Assembly: GCA_022702705.1 (NCBI GenBank)
Contig: CM040432.1
Span: forward strand, 47,146,540 to 47,210,539
DNA length: 64,000 nucleotides
Source of the DNA: Papilionanthe hookeriana x Papilionanthe teres
Taxonomy: Eukaryota > Streptophyta > Magnoliopsida > Asparagales > Orchidaceae
Direction: 5' to 3'
In this document: positions 1 through 10,940 of the stretch, in pieces
Numbering within the stretch: position 1 is the stretch's first letter
Layout of the letters: each line of letters opens with the position of its first letter
Position numbers and translations under genes: made by a program
The notes under the pieces: model-generated
What the model was told of the DNA's origin: nothing
Database searches by the model: none
What the model saw: only the letters and a program-made list of their open reading frames with translations

Positions 1-621
1 AATATTATTGTATATAATAGCTCCAATATCAATCTTTTTCATCGTCTGTATACAGTAGTTCAGAATCGCTCTATCTCTTGTAACTTCATTGTGGTGATAA
101 GATGGTAATAGCCTTGCAGAAATGAGATAATGCCAAACTTTTGAAGCAACATTTAATGTGGAGGCGGGGAAATTAATCAACTATTTTTTACTTACTTTCC
201 ATTCTCCTCGTCCGTCAGTCAAAAAAGCAATAACTTCTCTCATATTCTCCCCACGAGTGTCAAAGTTTTTGTATTCCCAAACGAATGGTTCCCGAGTCTG
301 ATAGAAAGCATTGATACGCTGAGGAGTAAACTCAACCATCTTTCCTCTAACTAGCACATACTCAGTCTCTGTCCAAGGTATATTCGAATAGAATTCTCTA
401 ACAACTCCCATAACTGCATTTGCAGTGAAATAATAAAACCACTCCCAGTTCCGTTCTACATTTAATTGTTCTACAGATCCTCTAGGACTATCAAAAGCTC
501 GATCTTGGATACACTTCTTATTGTGAATGTAAGAGTTATAACGAAATTGGGCTTTGATGTTGACAAACCTCTCCTCATCAAAATCCAATTTCCTCTTCCC
601 TTTACTTAACCTTGGAGCCAT
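1..621 (-). pseudogene. Element III accessory protein A (Transposase_32-like), runs off left edge
   Basis: The ATG at 621 opens a protein with a basic start (MAPRLSKGKRK) followed by the conserved blocks NWEWFYYF, VVREFYSN, VRGKMVEFTPQRINAFY and FLTDGRGEWK. A TAG at 183-181 stops it, but the same frame continues beyond with INFPASTLN, WHYLISARLLPSHH and VTRDRAILNYCIQ, all matching the homologue at 13398-12238, up to the window edge. The family is known to me only as a 'putative plant transposon protein' (Pfam Transposase_32) of unknown biochemical function. No signal peptide or membrane segment is visible; the basic N-terminus looks nuclear. It is the second of two related ORFs downstream of this element's integrase. 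Confidence 0.75.
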
Positions 622-1458
622 GTGAATTTCTAAAATTTGTAAGAAAATTCCAATAAATTCCAAATTCACAATGTAACAAACACCAAAAACTATTCTAAAC
701 AAGTAAGAGCAAATTTCATCATGGAAATCTCAAAATCTCTTTAAAACTCCAAAAATTCCATCATAAGAAATGTGAGAGATTTCCTTGGTGAAAATCCAAA
801 AATTTTAACTTAAAATGAGGCTCTTACTAAGAGAAGTGCAAATCCGGTATCGAAAAGCCTTGAAATCTCCTTAAATCCGAGATCTAGCAATCCCTAGACC
901 TTCAAAATTGCAAAAATGGAGGAGGAAGACGAAGGAAATGGAAGAATTTGCGGGTCCCAGAGTAAACATCGTGAAAATGATGGTTTTATGCCTTTTACTG
1001 GGTTCGGGCGCCGGCGGCGCTCTATTTAAATAAATTAGCCAAATTGTCTGGATTTGGGCGCCGGCGGCGCCAATCCAAAATATTCTTAGGGTCCGAAAAT
1101 TTTTTTTCGTAATTTTGATCATTTCGACGTCCACAATGATGTTTAACACTTCAATAGGCATTTACATTATCCCATAAGCAATAATTAACACAATTCTTCA
1201 CACAAACAATACACAACAATCTTATATATATAAAATCCAAGTTACATCATAGACACCAAATATGTTCATTCAAACCAACTACTCTTAGATGTTTAGTGCA
1301 GTAAGTACTCTACAATATGCAAAAACCAAGATCTAAGAAGACAATGAAAGTAAACACATCCAAATCCAAGTTCAAATCTCAAAGTAAATACTACACAAAC
1401 CAAACATAACTAAGCAAAGAAAACTAAACACACAACAAATATAAGTAGAATCCATCAA
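622..1458 (-). other. Spacer between accessory ORFs B and A of element III
   Basis: No coding sequence supported. It would hold the leader of ORF A. The GC-rich motif pair at 1006-1071 is the only notable structure; the remainder is AT-rich and featureless to my reading. Confidence 0.6.
1006..1071 (-). promoter_or_regulatory. GC-rich motif pair upstream of accessory ORF A
   Basis: Two copies of GGGCGCCGGCGGCGC (1006-1020 and 1056-1070) flank an AT-rich TTTAAATAAA stretch, about 385-450 bases upstream of the ORF A start. The same style of motif precedes the other accessory ORFs in the window at matching distances. A regulatory role is inferred, not shown. Confidence 0.5.
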
Positions 1459-2635
1459 TTACTCCACATCATTTTCAGAACTATCCTCTCCTCTAATGTC
1501 TCCAATTGATTGCTAATGCACAAACAAATTATAGAATGGATGAGATGGAAATTCATTAAATGATTCCTCAACAATCACCGCGTTCTTCTTCATCAGATTG
1601 ATCAATCCCTTCTCAATTTGACCAGTGTGATCGAATTGCTCTTTCATTCTTTAATCTATATGATCGAATAAATCAGAAATGTTATTGATTGTATTCATAA
1701 CATTTCACACCTCTTTCTTCAACTATTTGATCCTCTTCAATATCATTCTGGAGGCTTCAGGAAAATAGGGTTGAATCGGCTGTGAAGTCTATGTTGGTTG
1801 ATCAGCAAGCAAATTCATGTCATCTTCATCTCCAACTGTCATGCAGTAGTCAGAGGGATTAGTTGGATCAATAGGCCTCCATGGAAGAAGAACCTTTTCC
1901 CAACTTTCATAAGGAACCTGTGACTGACTACATAACAAAAATATGGTGGAAGGTTGTCCAAGCCCATATTGAGATCCATGCACAATTAATCTAAGAAATG
2001 ATTTCACAATAATATTACCAATGTCAACCGACCTCCCAGTTTGAATACATAAATTCAAAATGGCGCTTTCCTTGGTTACTTTGCTAATCTTCAACGTCAG
2101 AAACAACTTTGTCGAAATAAAGTAGTGCGACTGCTTCATCACTGGATTGAGAGATGTAGATGGGAACTAACGTATCCATTCCCTCTAACTTCCCATTCTT
2201 CTTTCTCATCCGTCAGATATCGATACACATCATTCATATTATCCCTCGTGGCATTGAAATTAGAATAATGGCAAATAGGTACGTTCTCGATCATAAAGAG
2301 ATCGTTAATTCGTGAAGGAGTGAATTGCACAAATCTACCACGCACAAATACGAACCCTTGGTTGATCCTGTGAAGATTTGCATAAAACTCTTTCAGGACA
2401 GGAACAACAACGGCAGCGGTAGTGTAGCAAAGCACTTCCCAACGTCTCTCATTAGGTTATCCATACCTCGATTTATGAAGCCTCTTTCCTTGACAATCCT
2501 TCTTTTCATCATCAATTTGTTGAACAAACGCTGCGCTTCAAAACTTATGAACTTCCTTTGGTTGAAAACACAAAATTGAGGGGTTTCAATGGGATAGGAA
2601 TTCATAAGATACAAATTGGGATTGGTGGTTTTCAT
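1459..2635 (-). pseudogene. Element III accessory protein B (Transposase_32-like)
   Basis: ATG at 2635. The N-terminus (MKTTNPNLYLMNSYP) is not lysine-rich like the other copies. Conserved blocks follow in at least two frames: LMRERREV, VLKEFYANLH, VFVRGRFVQFTPSRINDLF, YLTDEKEEWEV, then HYFISTKL, AILNLCIQTGRSVDIGNII and YGLGQPSTI, a helical stretch ending in NLFVH, and an acidic tail to the TAA at 1459. It is broken by at least two frameshifts and several stops. Its position, directly after integrase and with a motif pair 115-180 bases upstream, is the slot held by the coiled-coil ORF in elements I and II, so element III carries two Transposase_32 ORFs where the others carry one. Function unknown. 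Confidence 0.65.
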
Positions 2636-2748
2636 TTTTCTGGAGTTAAGAAGTCAAAAATGGAGTTTAGGGAGTTATAAGGGCGAAGATCCCTCCAAAA
2701 ACCGCCAAAACTCAAACTTTCAAACTTAAAAACCATCAAACAGATTTT

Positions 2749-2812
2749 GGGCACCGGCGGCGTTCAAACAGGTAAGTTCAATGTGGCAAATGTGATAGGA
2801 CGCCGGCAGCGT
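2749..2812 (-). promoter_or_regulatory. GC-rich motif pair upstream of accessory ORF B
   Basis: GGGCACCGGCGGCGT (2749-2763) and GACGCCGGCAGCGTC (2799-2813) lie 115-180 bases upstream of the ORF B start. They are diverged forms of the motif at 1006-1071 in the same element. Confidence 0.45.
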
Positions 2813-2827
2813 CAGTGGTCAAAAATT

Positions 2828-2832
2828 CTCAC
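2828..2832. repeat. Target-site duplication of element I (left)
   Basis: CTCAC directly precedes the TGATACACC start of the 5' LTR and recurs directly after the ATCA end of the 3' LTR at 26788-26792. The two copies are identical. Confidence 0.85.
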
Positions 2833-4447
2833 TGATACACCGAAAATATATAGTACTTTTATGCACATTTTTATACCTATTTTTAATGATATTGCACTTT
2901 AATGGAAGGCATTTTATGTTTTTCTTGTAGGTATGATGAAACTGGATGGTCATGATGAAAGGAGCAAAATTGGATCAAATTTGGAGCAAAAAAATGAAAA
3001 ATAAAAAATTTGGCACTGGCGACTAAGCGCCGCTGGGCCGGCGCTTAGCCTCCACAGTTATAAATTGAACTTTGATTAGATTTGACGCCAAATTCAAAAG
3101 GGAATGGATGCAACTCTTGGTGGTAACGTCCATAACTTCCTTTGGGCGGCAAATTTGAATGAAGTGGTGCGTTCATTGGTAGATACATCGAATCTGGACA
3201 CGTTTTGAAGAGATACCAATGCACCTTTTGGTTCACTATTTAAAGAGAGTCTTAGAAATGAAGAAGTGAAGAATTGAAGAGGCTCTTCACTGTATTTCGA
3301 AGAGAGGAATTTAGGAGATTCTTCCACTGTATTTTAAGTTTTTATTTAAAGTAGGAGTAGAGAGTAGAAAGGATAAAAGGGTCGGAGTTAAGAGTTCTTC
3401 TCCCACTTCTTTTCTTTCTTTTAGTTTAGTTTTTATTGAAGTCTGAAGTCTGTATTCTGAGTCATCGGAGTTTGAAGAGTTGCTCGGAGGAGTAGTTTAG
3501 CGAAGAGTCAAAGTTTTAGAGGAACATCCTTATTCTTGTGGAAAGGATTTTCAGATAATTGTTTACTTTTATTTTGTTTATCAATACTTGCTTTCGTTTA
3601 TTATTTTTCTTATCATTTTTAATTTCAATAAATGTGTTTTTATATTTTCTTAATGCATTCTGAGTAGTTTACTTTATCTTTTTCTTTCTTAAAATGGAGA
3701 AGTAATTTATTTAAAGAGAATTGTTGTGGAAAGTATCAGTGTTTAAAAGTTGGAAGAAGTTGTGAAGATTGATTCTGAGAACTTTGTTTACTTCTTAATT
3801 TGGCCTGTTAAGTTGTAAAATTTCTTGAGATTATGTAAGATCAAATGCCGTATAATCTCATTAAAGTTAGTAGGAATCACATGCAATTATATGGGTGAGA
3901 ACTGTAGTCCATATAAGTGAATGTAATATTATAAGATATTTTTATAAAAGGGAGTAAAATTAGAGGATTTTAGAGTGACGAGCTAAAACCCCCTAATTTG
4001 GTTTGAAGTTTTGAGTTTTGTTATGAGAAGTTAGCCCCCAGGTGGTGGGAATCGAGGGAACTCTAGAGTGAGAGACTGGTATCTTCCCTGCCTAACCATG
4101 TTTAAAATAATATAAATTTCAAATTAACATATGTTCTTTATAAAACCAAGTAAGGGTAAAGAACACATTTGCTTCTATCTGTCACAACAAAATTTAAATA
4201 CTTCCACAACAATACTTTAAGAATTATTACTACTTCATGAAAGGAAAGAAAAAAGATATTTTAGTTAATAATATTTTTACATCCAGTGTTATTAGTTATT
4301 GAAACCTTTACTTTCATCGCTTAGCATTTTATTAAGAAAATTTCAAAAAACAAATCAACTTTCTAAAACTTTTCAAAATCAAGACATACTATTTCAAAAA
4401 TAATTAAATAAAGTAAAAAGATAATTTTCTAAATTTTTTTAAAGATT
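2833..4447 (+). repeat. 5' LTR of element I, 3' end deleted
   Basis: Starts TGATACACC and aligns with 24980-26595 of the 3' LTR until AAAGATT at 4447, where it runs directly into RT coding sequence. The distal ~190 bases, which include the sequence around the GATACGTATACTTGCG motif, are missing. It carries the paired GGCGC motifs at 3013-3062 followed by ACAGTTATAAA, and a TATA-like CTATTTAAAGAG near 3237. Confidence 0.9.
3013..3062 (+). promoter_or_regulatory. Paired GC-rich motif in element I LTR
   Basis: CTAAGCGCCG and CGGCGCTTAG form an inverted pair around a short centre, followed by ACAGTTATAAA. The copy in the 3' LTR (25160-25212) reads GGCAGCTAAG where this one reads GGCGACTAAG. A near copy precedes the accessory ORF at 7435-7496. 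Confidence 0.6.
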
Positions 4448-7189
4448 ACTGATATTAAAGGAATCAGTCCTTCAATTTGTATGCACAAAATTCTTATGGA
4501 AGATAATTGTAAACCGCGGGCTGATCCCCAAAGCAGATTAAATCCTATTATGAAAGAAGTTGTTGTGAACGAAATTTTAAAGTGGTTGGATGCTGGAATT
4601 ATCTACCCTATTTCAGATTGTGCATGGTTTAGTCCTATTCACTGTGTTCCTAAGAAAGGAGGAGTAATTGTGACTGTTAATGAAAAGAATGAAATGATAC
4701 CAATAAGACAAGTTATAGGGTGGCAAATATGCATTGATTATAGAAAATTAAACCTTGCCATAAGGAAAGATCATTTTCCACTCCCTTTTCTAGATCAAAT
4801 GTTGGATAGACTGGTTGGGCATAAATACTTTTGTTTTACGGATGGATATCTCGGTTACCACCAAATTCAAATTGCTCCCGAGGATCAAGAGAAAACTACG
4901 TTTACCAGTCCTTATGATACATTTGCTTTTAGAAGAATGCCCTTTGGTTTATGTAATGCCCCTGCTACATATTAAAGATGTATGATGGCTATTTTTTATG
5001 ATTTAATTGAAAAAGGGATTGAAATTTTTATGTATGACTTTTCAGTGTTTGGAATTTCATTTGAATCATGTTTAGAACATCTATCTAAAGTTTTAAAATG
5101 CTGTGAAGAAACTAATTTGGTCCTTAATTGGGAAAATGCCATATTATGGTAGCAGGAGGAATTGTTTTGGGACATCAGATTTCAGAAAAAGGTTTGGAGG
5201 TAGATCCTGCAAAAATTGAAGTTATATATAATTTACCTTGCCCAACCAATGTAAAAGGAATTAGAAGTTTTTTAGGACATGCTGGATTCTACAGGCGTTA
5301 CATTAAAGACTTTTCAAAAATTACAAAACCTTTATGCCATTTACTGGAAAAGGATTCAATTTTTAATTTTGATGATAACTGTCGTAAAGCCTTTGAAACA
5401 TTAAAAGAAAAATTAATCACTGCACTTGTAATAATTTCACCAAATTGGGAAAAACCTTTTGAATTAATGTGTGATGCTAGTGATTATGCTATTGGTGCTT
5501 ATTTGGGTCAGAAATATGATAAAAATTTCAAAGTAATTTATTATGCTAGTAAAACTCTTAATGAAGCTCAAATTAATTACACCACTACTGAGAAAGAGTT
5601 ATTAGCTATAGTATTTGCATTTGATAAATTTCGATCATATTTAATTGGAACTAAATATGTTGTGCATACTGATCATTCTGCTATTAAATACTTAATGAAG
5701 AAAAGTGATGCAAAACCAAGACTTATAAGATAGATTCTTCTTTTGCAAGAATTTGATTTTGAGATTGTAGGTAGGAAGGGTTCTGATAATCAAATTGCTG
5801 ATCATTTGTCCAGGCTTGAAATTGAAAAATCTCTCTGTGATATTGAAGAAATTAATGAACATTTTCCCGATGAAAAACTGTTCACTATTAAAGAAAGAAA
5901 TGTTCCTTGGTATGCAGACATTGTAAACTTTATTGTTAGTAATATTATACCCTATGGTTTGACATATCATGAAAAGAAGAAATTTCTGTCTGATGCTAAG
6001 ACTTATTTTTGGGATGACCCATTTTCATATAAACAAGGAAATGATCTTATAATTCGAAGATATGTACCTTTGGAAGAGACTTATGAAATTATTCAAAAAT
6101 GTCATGATTCTGATTATGGGGGACATTTTGGAAGTGATAAAACTGCATATAAAATTTTACAATCAGGATTTTATTGGCCTACAATTTTTAAGGATGTGAA
6201 TGATTATATTAAAAATTGTGATAGATGTCAGCGTGTAGGTAATATTTCTAGAAGAAATGAGATGCCCCTCAATTATGTTGGAATTTGAAATATTTGATGT
6301 TTGGAGATTAGATTTTATGGGACCATTTACACCATCTTTCAGAAATGTTTATATTTTGATAGCAGTAGATTTTGTTTCCAAATGGATTGAAGCTATTGCT
6401 TTACCTCGATGTGATGCTCAAAGTGTTGCAAAGTTTTTAGAAAATAATATATTTTACAGATTTGGAATACCAAGAGTAATCATAACTGATGGGGAAGTCA
6501 TTTTAGAAATGCGATTATTGGGAAGTTAGCAAAGAAATATCATATTAATCATCGCATTGCTACTGCTTATCATCCGCATACAAGTGGTTTGGTTGAATTA
6601 TCCAATCGTGAAATTAAAAGAATATTGGAAAAAACTGTTAATCCAAATAGAAAAGATTGGTCAATTAAACTGGAATATGCTTTGTAGACCTATAGGACTG
6701 CTTATAGAACATCTGTAGGAATGTCCCCATATAGGCTGATTTTTGGAAAAGCTTGTCATTTACCTTTTGAACTTGAGCATAACGCTTATTGGGCTATTAA
6801 AGAGACCAATTACAATTTGAAAGATGCTGCTGAAAAGAGATTATTGCAATTGAATGAGCTTGAAGAAATAAGGAATGAATCTTATGAAATTGTTAAGATT
6901 TATAAGTAAAAGATGAAGTTATAGCATGATCGGAAGATTCTTACAAAAAATCTTGTACCAGGACAACAAGTTTTGCTGTATAATGCTAGATTAAGAATAT
7001 TCTGGAAAACTTAAGTCCAGGTGGATGGGTCCATTAATTATGATAAAAGTTTATTCTTATGGTGCTGTAGATATTTAAGATCCTAAGAATGGAAAAATAT
7101 TTAAAGTTAACGGACATAGACTTAAACCATATTTTTCAGTCAACATATCTAAATCTGATGAGAATTTAATGTTGGGTCACTCAGAATGA
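4448..7189 (+). pseudogene. Element I pol remnant: RT, RNase H, integrase
   Basis: Begins in mid-RT directly at the LTR deletion joint (GISPSICMH), then PIHCVPKKGG, ICIDYRKLN, FTDGYLGYHQIQ, FRRMPFGLCNAPATY and, after a CAA-to-TAA stop at 4974, IFMYDFSVFG. The usual FMDD has lost its first aspartate to tyrosine, so the polymerase would be inactive. RNase H follows (ELMCDASDYAIG, TTEKELLAIVFAF, HTDHSAIKYL), then a TGG-to-TAG stop at 5731, the integrase zinc finger (KCHDSDYGGH, CDRCQRVGN) and core (LDFMGPF, IITDG, SNREIKRIL) with a frameshift after IITDG near 6495. The C-terminal integrase part ends with TGA at 7187-7189. At least six stops or shifts; clearly dead. Confidence 0.9.
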
Positions 7190-7678
7190 GTTTTGGATAT
7201 GTCAGGCTGAAGACGTTAAAACAAGCGTTTTGTGGGAGGCAACCCATATTTATCGGTGTGCTTTGCTTTATGTTTGTTTTGTGTGTTTTGTTTGCTTTGT
7301 TTGGTTTGTTTTTATGTTTTTAGTGGTAGTAATTTGGAGTTTTTAAACTTAAGTAGAGTTTATTCGACCTTAATTGATGATTAAGAGAAGTCAGAATGAG
7401 AATTTGGACACTTAGCAGACCTGTGCTAAAATGTGCACTGGCAGCTAAGCGCCGAATAGTTGGCGCTTAGGTGCCACAGTTATAAAAAACGTGAAAAATG
7501 TGGATCTAGAAGCCTAGATTGTGGGAGAAGTTATGGGAGTTATTTAGAAGATTCTAAATGTCTAGGGGAATATTCTAGCATCTCCCAAGTCTATAAAAAG
7601 GACTAGACTTGATAGAAACACTTACCCTAAGTCCAAATTTCATTTCTGAAGTCTAAGAAGAAAATTTTGAAGGGCACC
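7190..7678 (+). other. Noncoding leader before the coiled-coil ORF
   Basis: No ORF. Contains a T/G-rich low-complexity stretch (about 7255-7320), the motif module at 7435-7496 and a TATA-like box at 7591-7600, all consistent with an internal promoter for the accessory genes. Confidence 0.5.
7435..7600 (+). promoter_or_regulatory. Candidate internal promoter of element I accessory genes
   Basis: 7435-7496 repeats the LTR module almost exactly: GCACTGGCAGCTAAGCGCCG, a variable centre, then GGCGCTTAG and ACAGTTATAAA. CTATAAAAAG at 7591-7600 is a good TATA box 79 bases before the ATG at 7679. In the LTR a TATA-like sequence lies downstream of the same module. Promoter activity is inferred from this duplication of layout. 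Confidence 0.55.
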
Positions 7679-8083
7679 ATGTCTTCCTGGGAGAATGAGA
7701 TGAAGAAGAAGAAAGATTTCGATAAAAGTAAGTTCATTAGTAATAGTGCTAAGGAGTTATTTAATGGATATCTGGCTGTTAGCATTCAAGGTATTGCGGA
7801 GATGATTGCAAAAATTGAAGCCCGAGTAACTTCAATGGAAGCAAAAATCAATGATATTACCTTACATCTGGATCACATGGGATGGCAACTCAAGATGAAA
7901 TTAAATCATTTGAGGTATGTGGAAGAAATAGATAAAGCGATGTTTGTGAAAAATAAATGGATTGAAGAAGATGATAAAAGAATGAACAATGATCGCCCGT
8001 TCTATCAAATCTACATTCTTGAATGGTCAAATGAGAATAATAGTGGTCCTGGTTATATTCCGCCTAATGGAGAGTGGAATTAA
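7679..8083 (+). CDS. Element I accessory ORF, coiled-coil-like protein
   Basis: An intact 134-codon ORF from the ATG at 7679 (context ACCATGT; the frame is open upstream but without an earlier ATG). The protein begins MSSWENEMKKKKDFDKSKF. Residues ~40-95 are heptad-like (IAEMIAKIEARVTSMEAKIN, then HLDHMGWQLKMKLNHL), suggesting a coiled coil. A KNKWIEE block follows. The homologue in element II (14543-14184) shares FNG, the heptad stretch and KNKWIDE. Unlike the surrounding pol, this copy has no stop. Possible roles such as oligomerisation or partnering the next ORF are guesses; I do not recognise a named family. Confidence 0.6.
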   Translation: MSSWENEMKKKKDFDKSKFISNSAKELFNGYLAVSIQGIAEMIAKIEARVTSMEAKINDITLHLDHMGWQLKMKLNHLRYVEEIDKAMFVKNKWIEEDDKRMNNDRPFYQIYILEWSNENNSGPGYIPPNGEWN

Positions 8084-8914
8084 ATTTTTTTGTTTTTATT
8101 TGTTTAGTGTCTTAATGTGTTATGTTAGTGTTTTTGTGAGTTCATGTTTGATGTGTTTAGTGTTTTTATATATGCTTAATGATGTGATGGGTAAATCTTA
8201 GAGATGTATACTTATCAGTTTAATATTATAGTGTCTTGTATTTTAAGAATTTTATCCTTCACATTTGGATAGAAATTCTAGTTTTGTATTAAATGTTACG
8301 TTTATTTGAATATAAGTTTGTGTTATGTGAAATTTGTACGGAATCGATAGTTATTAAACTTTGATTTGGAGTTTTAGAAGACTTATGTGGGAGAATTAAT
8401 TATTGTGGACTAATTAAGGGTAATTAACAAAGTGATTTAGTGCATATACCTTAATTATAAAAATTTGGTACTGGAGGTTAAGCGTCAGAATGCCGGCGCT
8501 TACGAGCCAGATTTTGTAGCCAAGCGCCGAATGTTCGCATAAGCGCCAGTTCATGAAATTTGTTTCCCGTGAGTTAAAAACCCAAAATTTTCCATTTTCA
8601 ACCGCTCCGTCATCTTCAACCTATGTTTTGCCGCGAAAGAGGAGCCTAGGGTTACATATTGTGGATCATTTAAGAGTCAATCTCAACAAAAATTGTTAGA
8701 TTTGGATTCCTTGAGGTAAGAGCACTACTCCTAAGTAAAAATTTTTGATTTTCACCATGCATTTTGGAAAATCTTAAAATCACTATTCATGGTGAAAATT
8801 TGAGGAAAAGCTTGATAAATTGCTTAGATTTAGTGAAAATATCTTTTGGTAGATAATTTAGTAAGTTTAGTTTAATTTTGGAATTTATGGTGAATTTTTC
8901 GTGAATTTTTAGAG
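8084..8914 (+). other. Spacer and leader before element I Transposase_32 ORF
   Basis: AT-rich and noncoding, apart from the motif cluster at 8468-8550. No convincing TATA box seen here. Confidence 0.5.
8468..8550 (+). promoter_or_regulatory. GC-rich motif cluster upstream of element I Transposase_32 ORF
   Basis: Four half-motifs (TTAAGCGTC, CCGGCGCTTA, CCAAGCGCCG, TAAGCGCCAG) lie 365-447 bases before the ATG at 8915. They match the GCGCTTA/TAAGCGC flavour of this element's LTR. The spacing agrees with element II, where the motif lies 363-383 bases before the homologous ORF. Confidence 0.5.
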
Positions 8915-9050
8915 ATGGCTCCAAAGTCAAAGCGCGCTCGAAATAAGACGAAATTTGATTCTGACAAATTTGTTAGTTTGAGGGCTGAGGAACGATACGT
9001 CGATGCATTGTAATCACGTAAGTTGATTCCTAAGCGAGTGTTTAGTAAGC
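8915..9050 (+). pseudogene. Element I Transposase_32-like protein, 5' part (cut by element II)
   Basis: ATG at 8915 followed by a basic N-terminus (MAPKSKRARNKTKFDSDKF) that matches MSPKSKRGKARENFDSSRF of element II. A TAA at 9011-9013 is the only stop. Coding stops at 9050, where the LTR of element II begins; it resumes at about 22430 with REVIEDMIARRN. The break falls inside the domain, so this is an insertional knock-out. Confidence 0.8.
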
Positions 9051-10902
9051 TGACCCTCGATCTGCAGCAATGCACCAAAAACTTGGTTTGCAATCGCCAA
9101 ACAATGCAGTAATTTATGCTATCAAAATATGTTATAGCCAATACTTTGACTCAAATAATAATAGCAGCTAGTGTATATAAATATAATTTTATGGTAAATA
9201 TTTTACACACTAAGGGTACTACACAAGTATACGTATCGCTTCAAGTAATATAGGGCTTTAAATAAAGACCCCAGTATCGATCCCACGAGGAGGATTATAG
9301 ATTTTTTTTAAATTATTTTGATTTTATTTTTATGTACTTCTTTTAAAGTTAAAAAGTTGATATTTAATTTACTAGATGCAAAAATAAAGCAGTTATAAAG
9401 TAATGATTGATGTAAATAAAATAAGCAAACAACTTTCTTCCTTTCAATTAATCCAAGACTTTTTAGATAATGTAATATTCGTGGAGAATATAAATTTATG
9501 GTATTGTGCCAAATAGAAGCATTCCTATTCTTTACCTTCGCTCGATAGTATAAAGAACATTAGCTAATCTATAGATTAAGTCTGGATGTATTATTAGTAG
9601 AATGGGTTAATCTAGGCTCACACTACTTAGATGTCTAAGGGTGGCTATGGTCAGCCCTACTAGTGACCCTTTCCTTTTTATAAACCAAATTACAAGAAGT
9701 TAGCCTGTCACTCTAAAAACTTATCTATTCTATGCCCATTAAATAATATCTTCCTATTTATTTGCACTTCACCTTGAATAATCCGCGCAAGGCCTTCGAC
9801 TACCCAAGGATTCATGTGATATTTGCTAGTTAAGAATTCATCTCCTTCTAGGTTTCAAAACTCTTCAACAGATTTTAACAATTTAAATTGCCAATTTAAA
9901 TAGTAAATTAAGATCCGGTATTAATATCATCACAATGTTTAAAATATATATATAGTTTTTATTTCTCCAATGAATTTTATATTATCTTATTTATCTTTTC
10001 ATAATTGAAAGGAGAAAGTAAAGTAACTACTCATAACACATTGAAATTAAACAACAAAACATATAAATAAAACTTTGAATCAAAATACAAATACTTATCT
10101 CAAGTGTTTCTCCAACTGAACCTCTGAATCCTTCTGACTCCAAAGTAAATAGACTTCAAAAGCACCGACTTTTCAAATACTGTCAATACAAAATCTAAAA
10201 TAAACTCACTAATTAATAAAAGAAACTATAAATATGGCCCTTAAAATATTCCTCTAATTTCACTCTCTAAATGGACTATGGGGCTAGGGGACTAGGTTGG
10301 GAGTTGGTGGTTTTTGGGCATTGGTGGTTTTTGGGCGTTTTTCTCTGAAGGAGTAGCCTCCTATTTATAGGCTTCAAGGGTTGCCTTGAGACACCTCTTC
10401 AAAATGTGTCCATGTTCAATGAAACTTCTAGAAGGTGTGTCTGGCGCCTAGGCGCTGGAATCTGGCGCCTAGGCTCCAGACTCTACGTCCAGTTCTTCAC
10501 ACCTCTTCACTTTGGATCGCACCTCTTCGCGATCCTAACCGTTTCTAAGCTTCCAAATACAATGTATCACATGAATAACTGCCAATCTTCTAAATGGTCC
10601 AAAAACCGCTACCACCGTCAAAATAACCATCCAAAAGTCGTCAAAAATCTTATAGAATTTTGTATCGAACTGGCACTTAGGTCTCGGATTCTGGCGCCTA
10701 GGCGCCAGACTAATTATTTTGACAATTTTGCATTTTGGCTCCATTTTTGCTCCTTTTTACTCCTTTTTCATCCTTTATTCATTCTTGAACATTTTTGCAT
10801 CACCTACATCCAAAACACAAAAATATCTTTCATTAAAGTATAATATCCTTAAAAATTTGATAAAAATCAAGGCATAAGAATATGTATTTTTTTCATGGAT
10901 CA
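9051..10902 (-). repeat. 3' LTR of element II
   Basis: Aligns end to end with 20581-22423. On the minus strand it starts TGATCCATG and ends GAGGGTCA. A TATA box (CCTATAAATAGGAGG, near 10370-10355) lies on the minus strand, with GGCGCCTAGGCGCC-type motifs upstream at 10441-10480 and 10671-10710, and the conserved GATACGTATACTTG near the end. Confidence 0.92.
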
Positions 10903-10940
10903 AAATCCCCCAAACATAAACGTTACTTGTCCTCAAGTAA
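10903..10940 (-). promoter_or_regulatory. Polypurine tract of element II with upstream inverted repeat
   Basis: On the minus strand, ACTTGAGGACAAGT is followed by GTTTGGGGGATTT directly before the 3' LTR. The same pair of signals precedes the 3' LTR of element I at 24940-24979. This is the expected plus-strand primer of reverse transcription. Confidence 0.85.

Noticed and set aside
10406..10843. 145-codon ORF and opposite-strand ORFs inside the element II LTR
   Set aside because: Not open in the other LTR copy over the same span and carries the promoter motifs; treated as noncoding.
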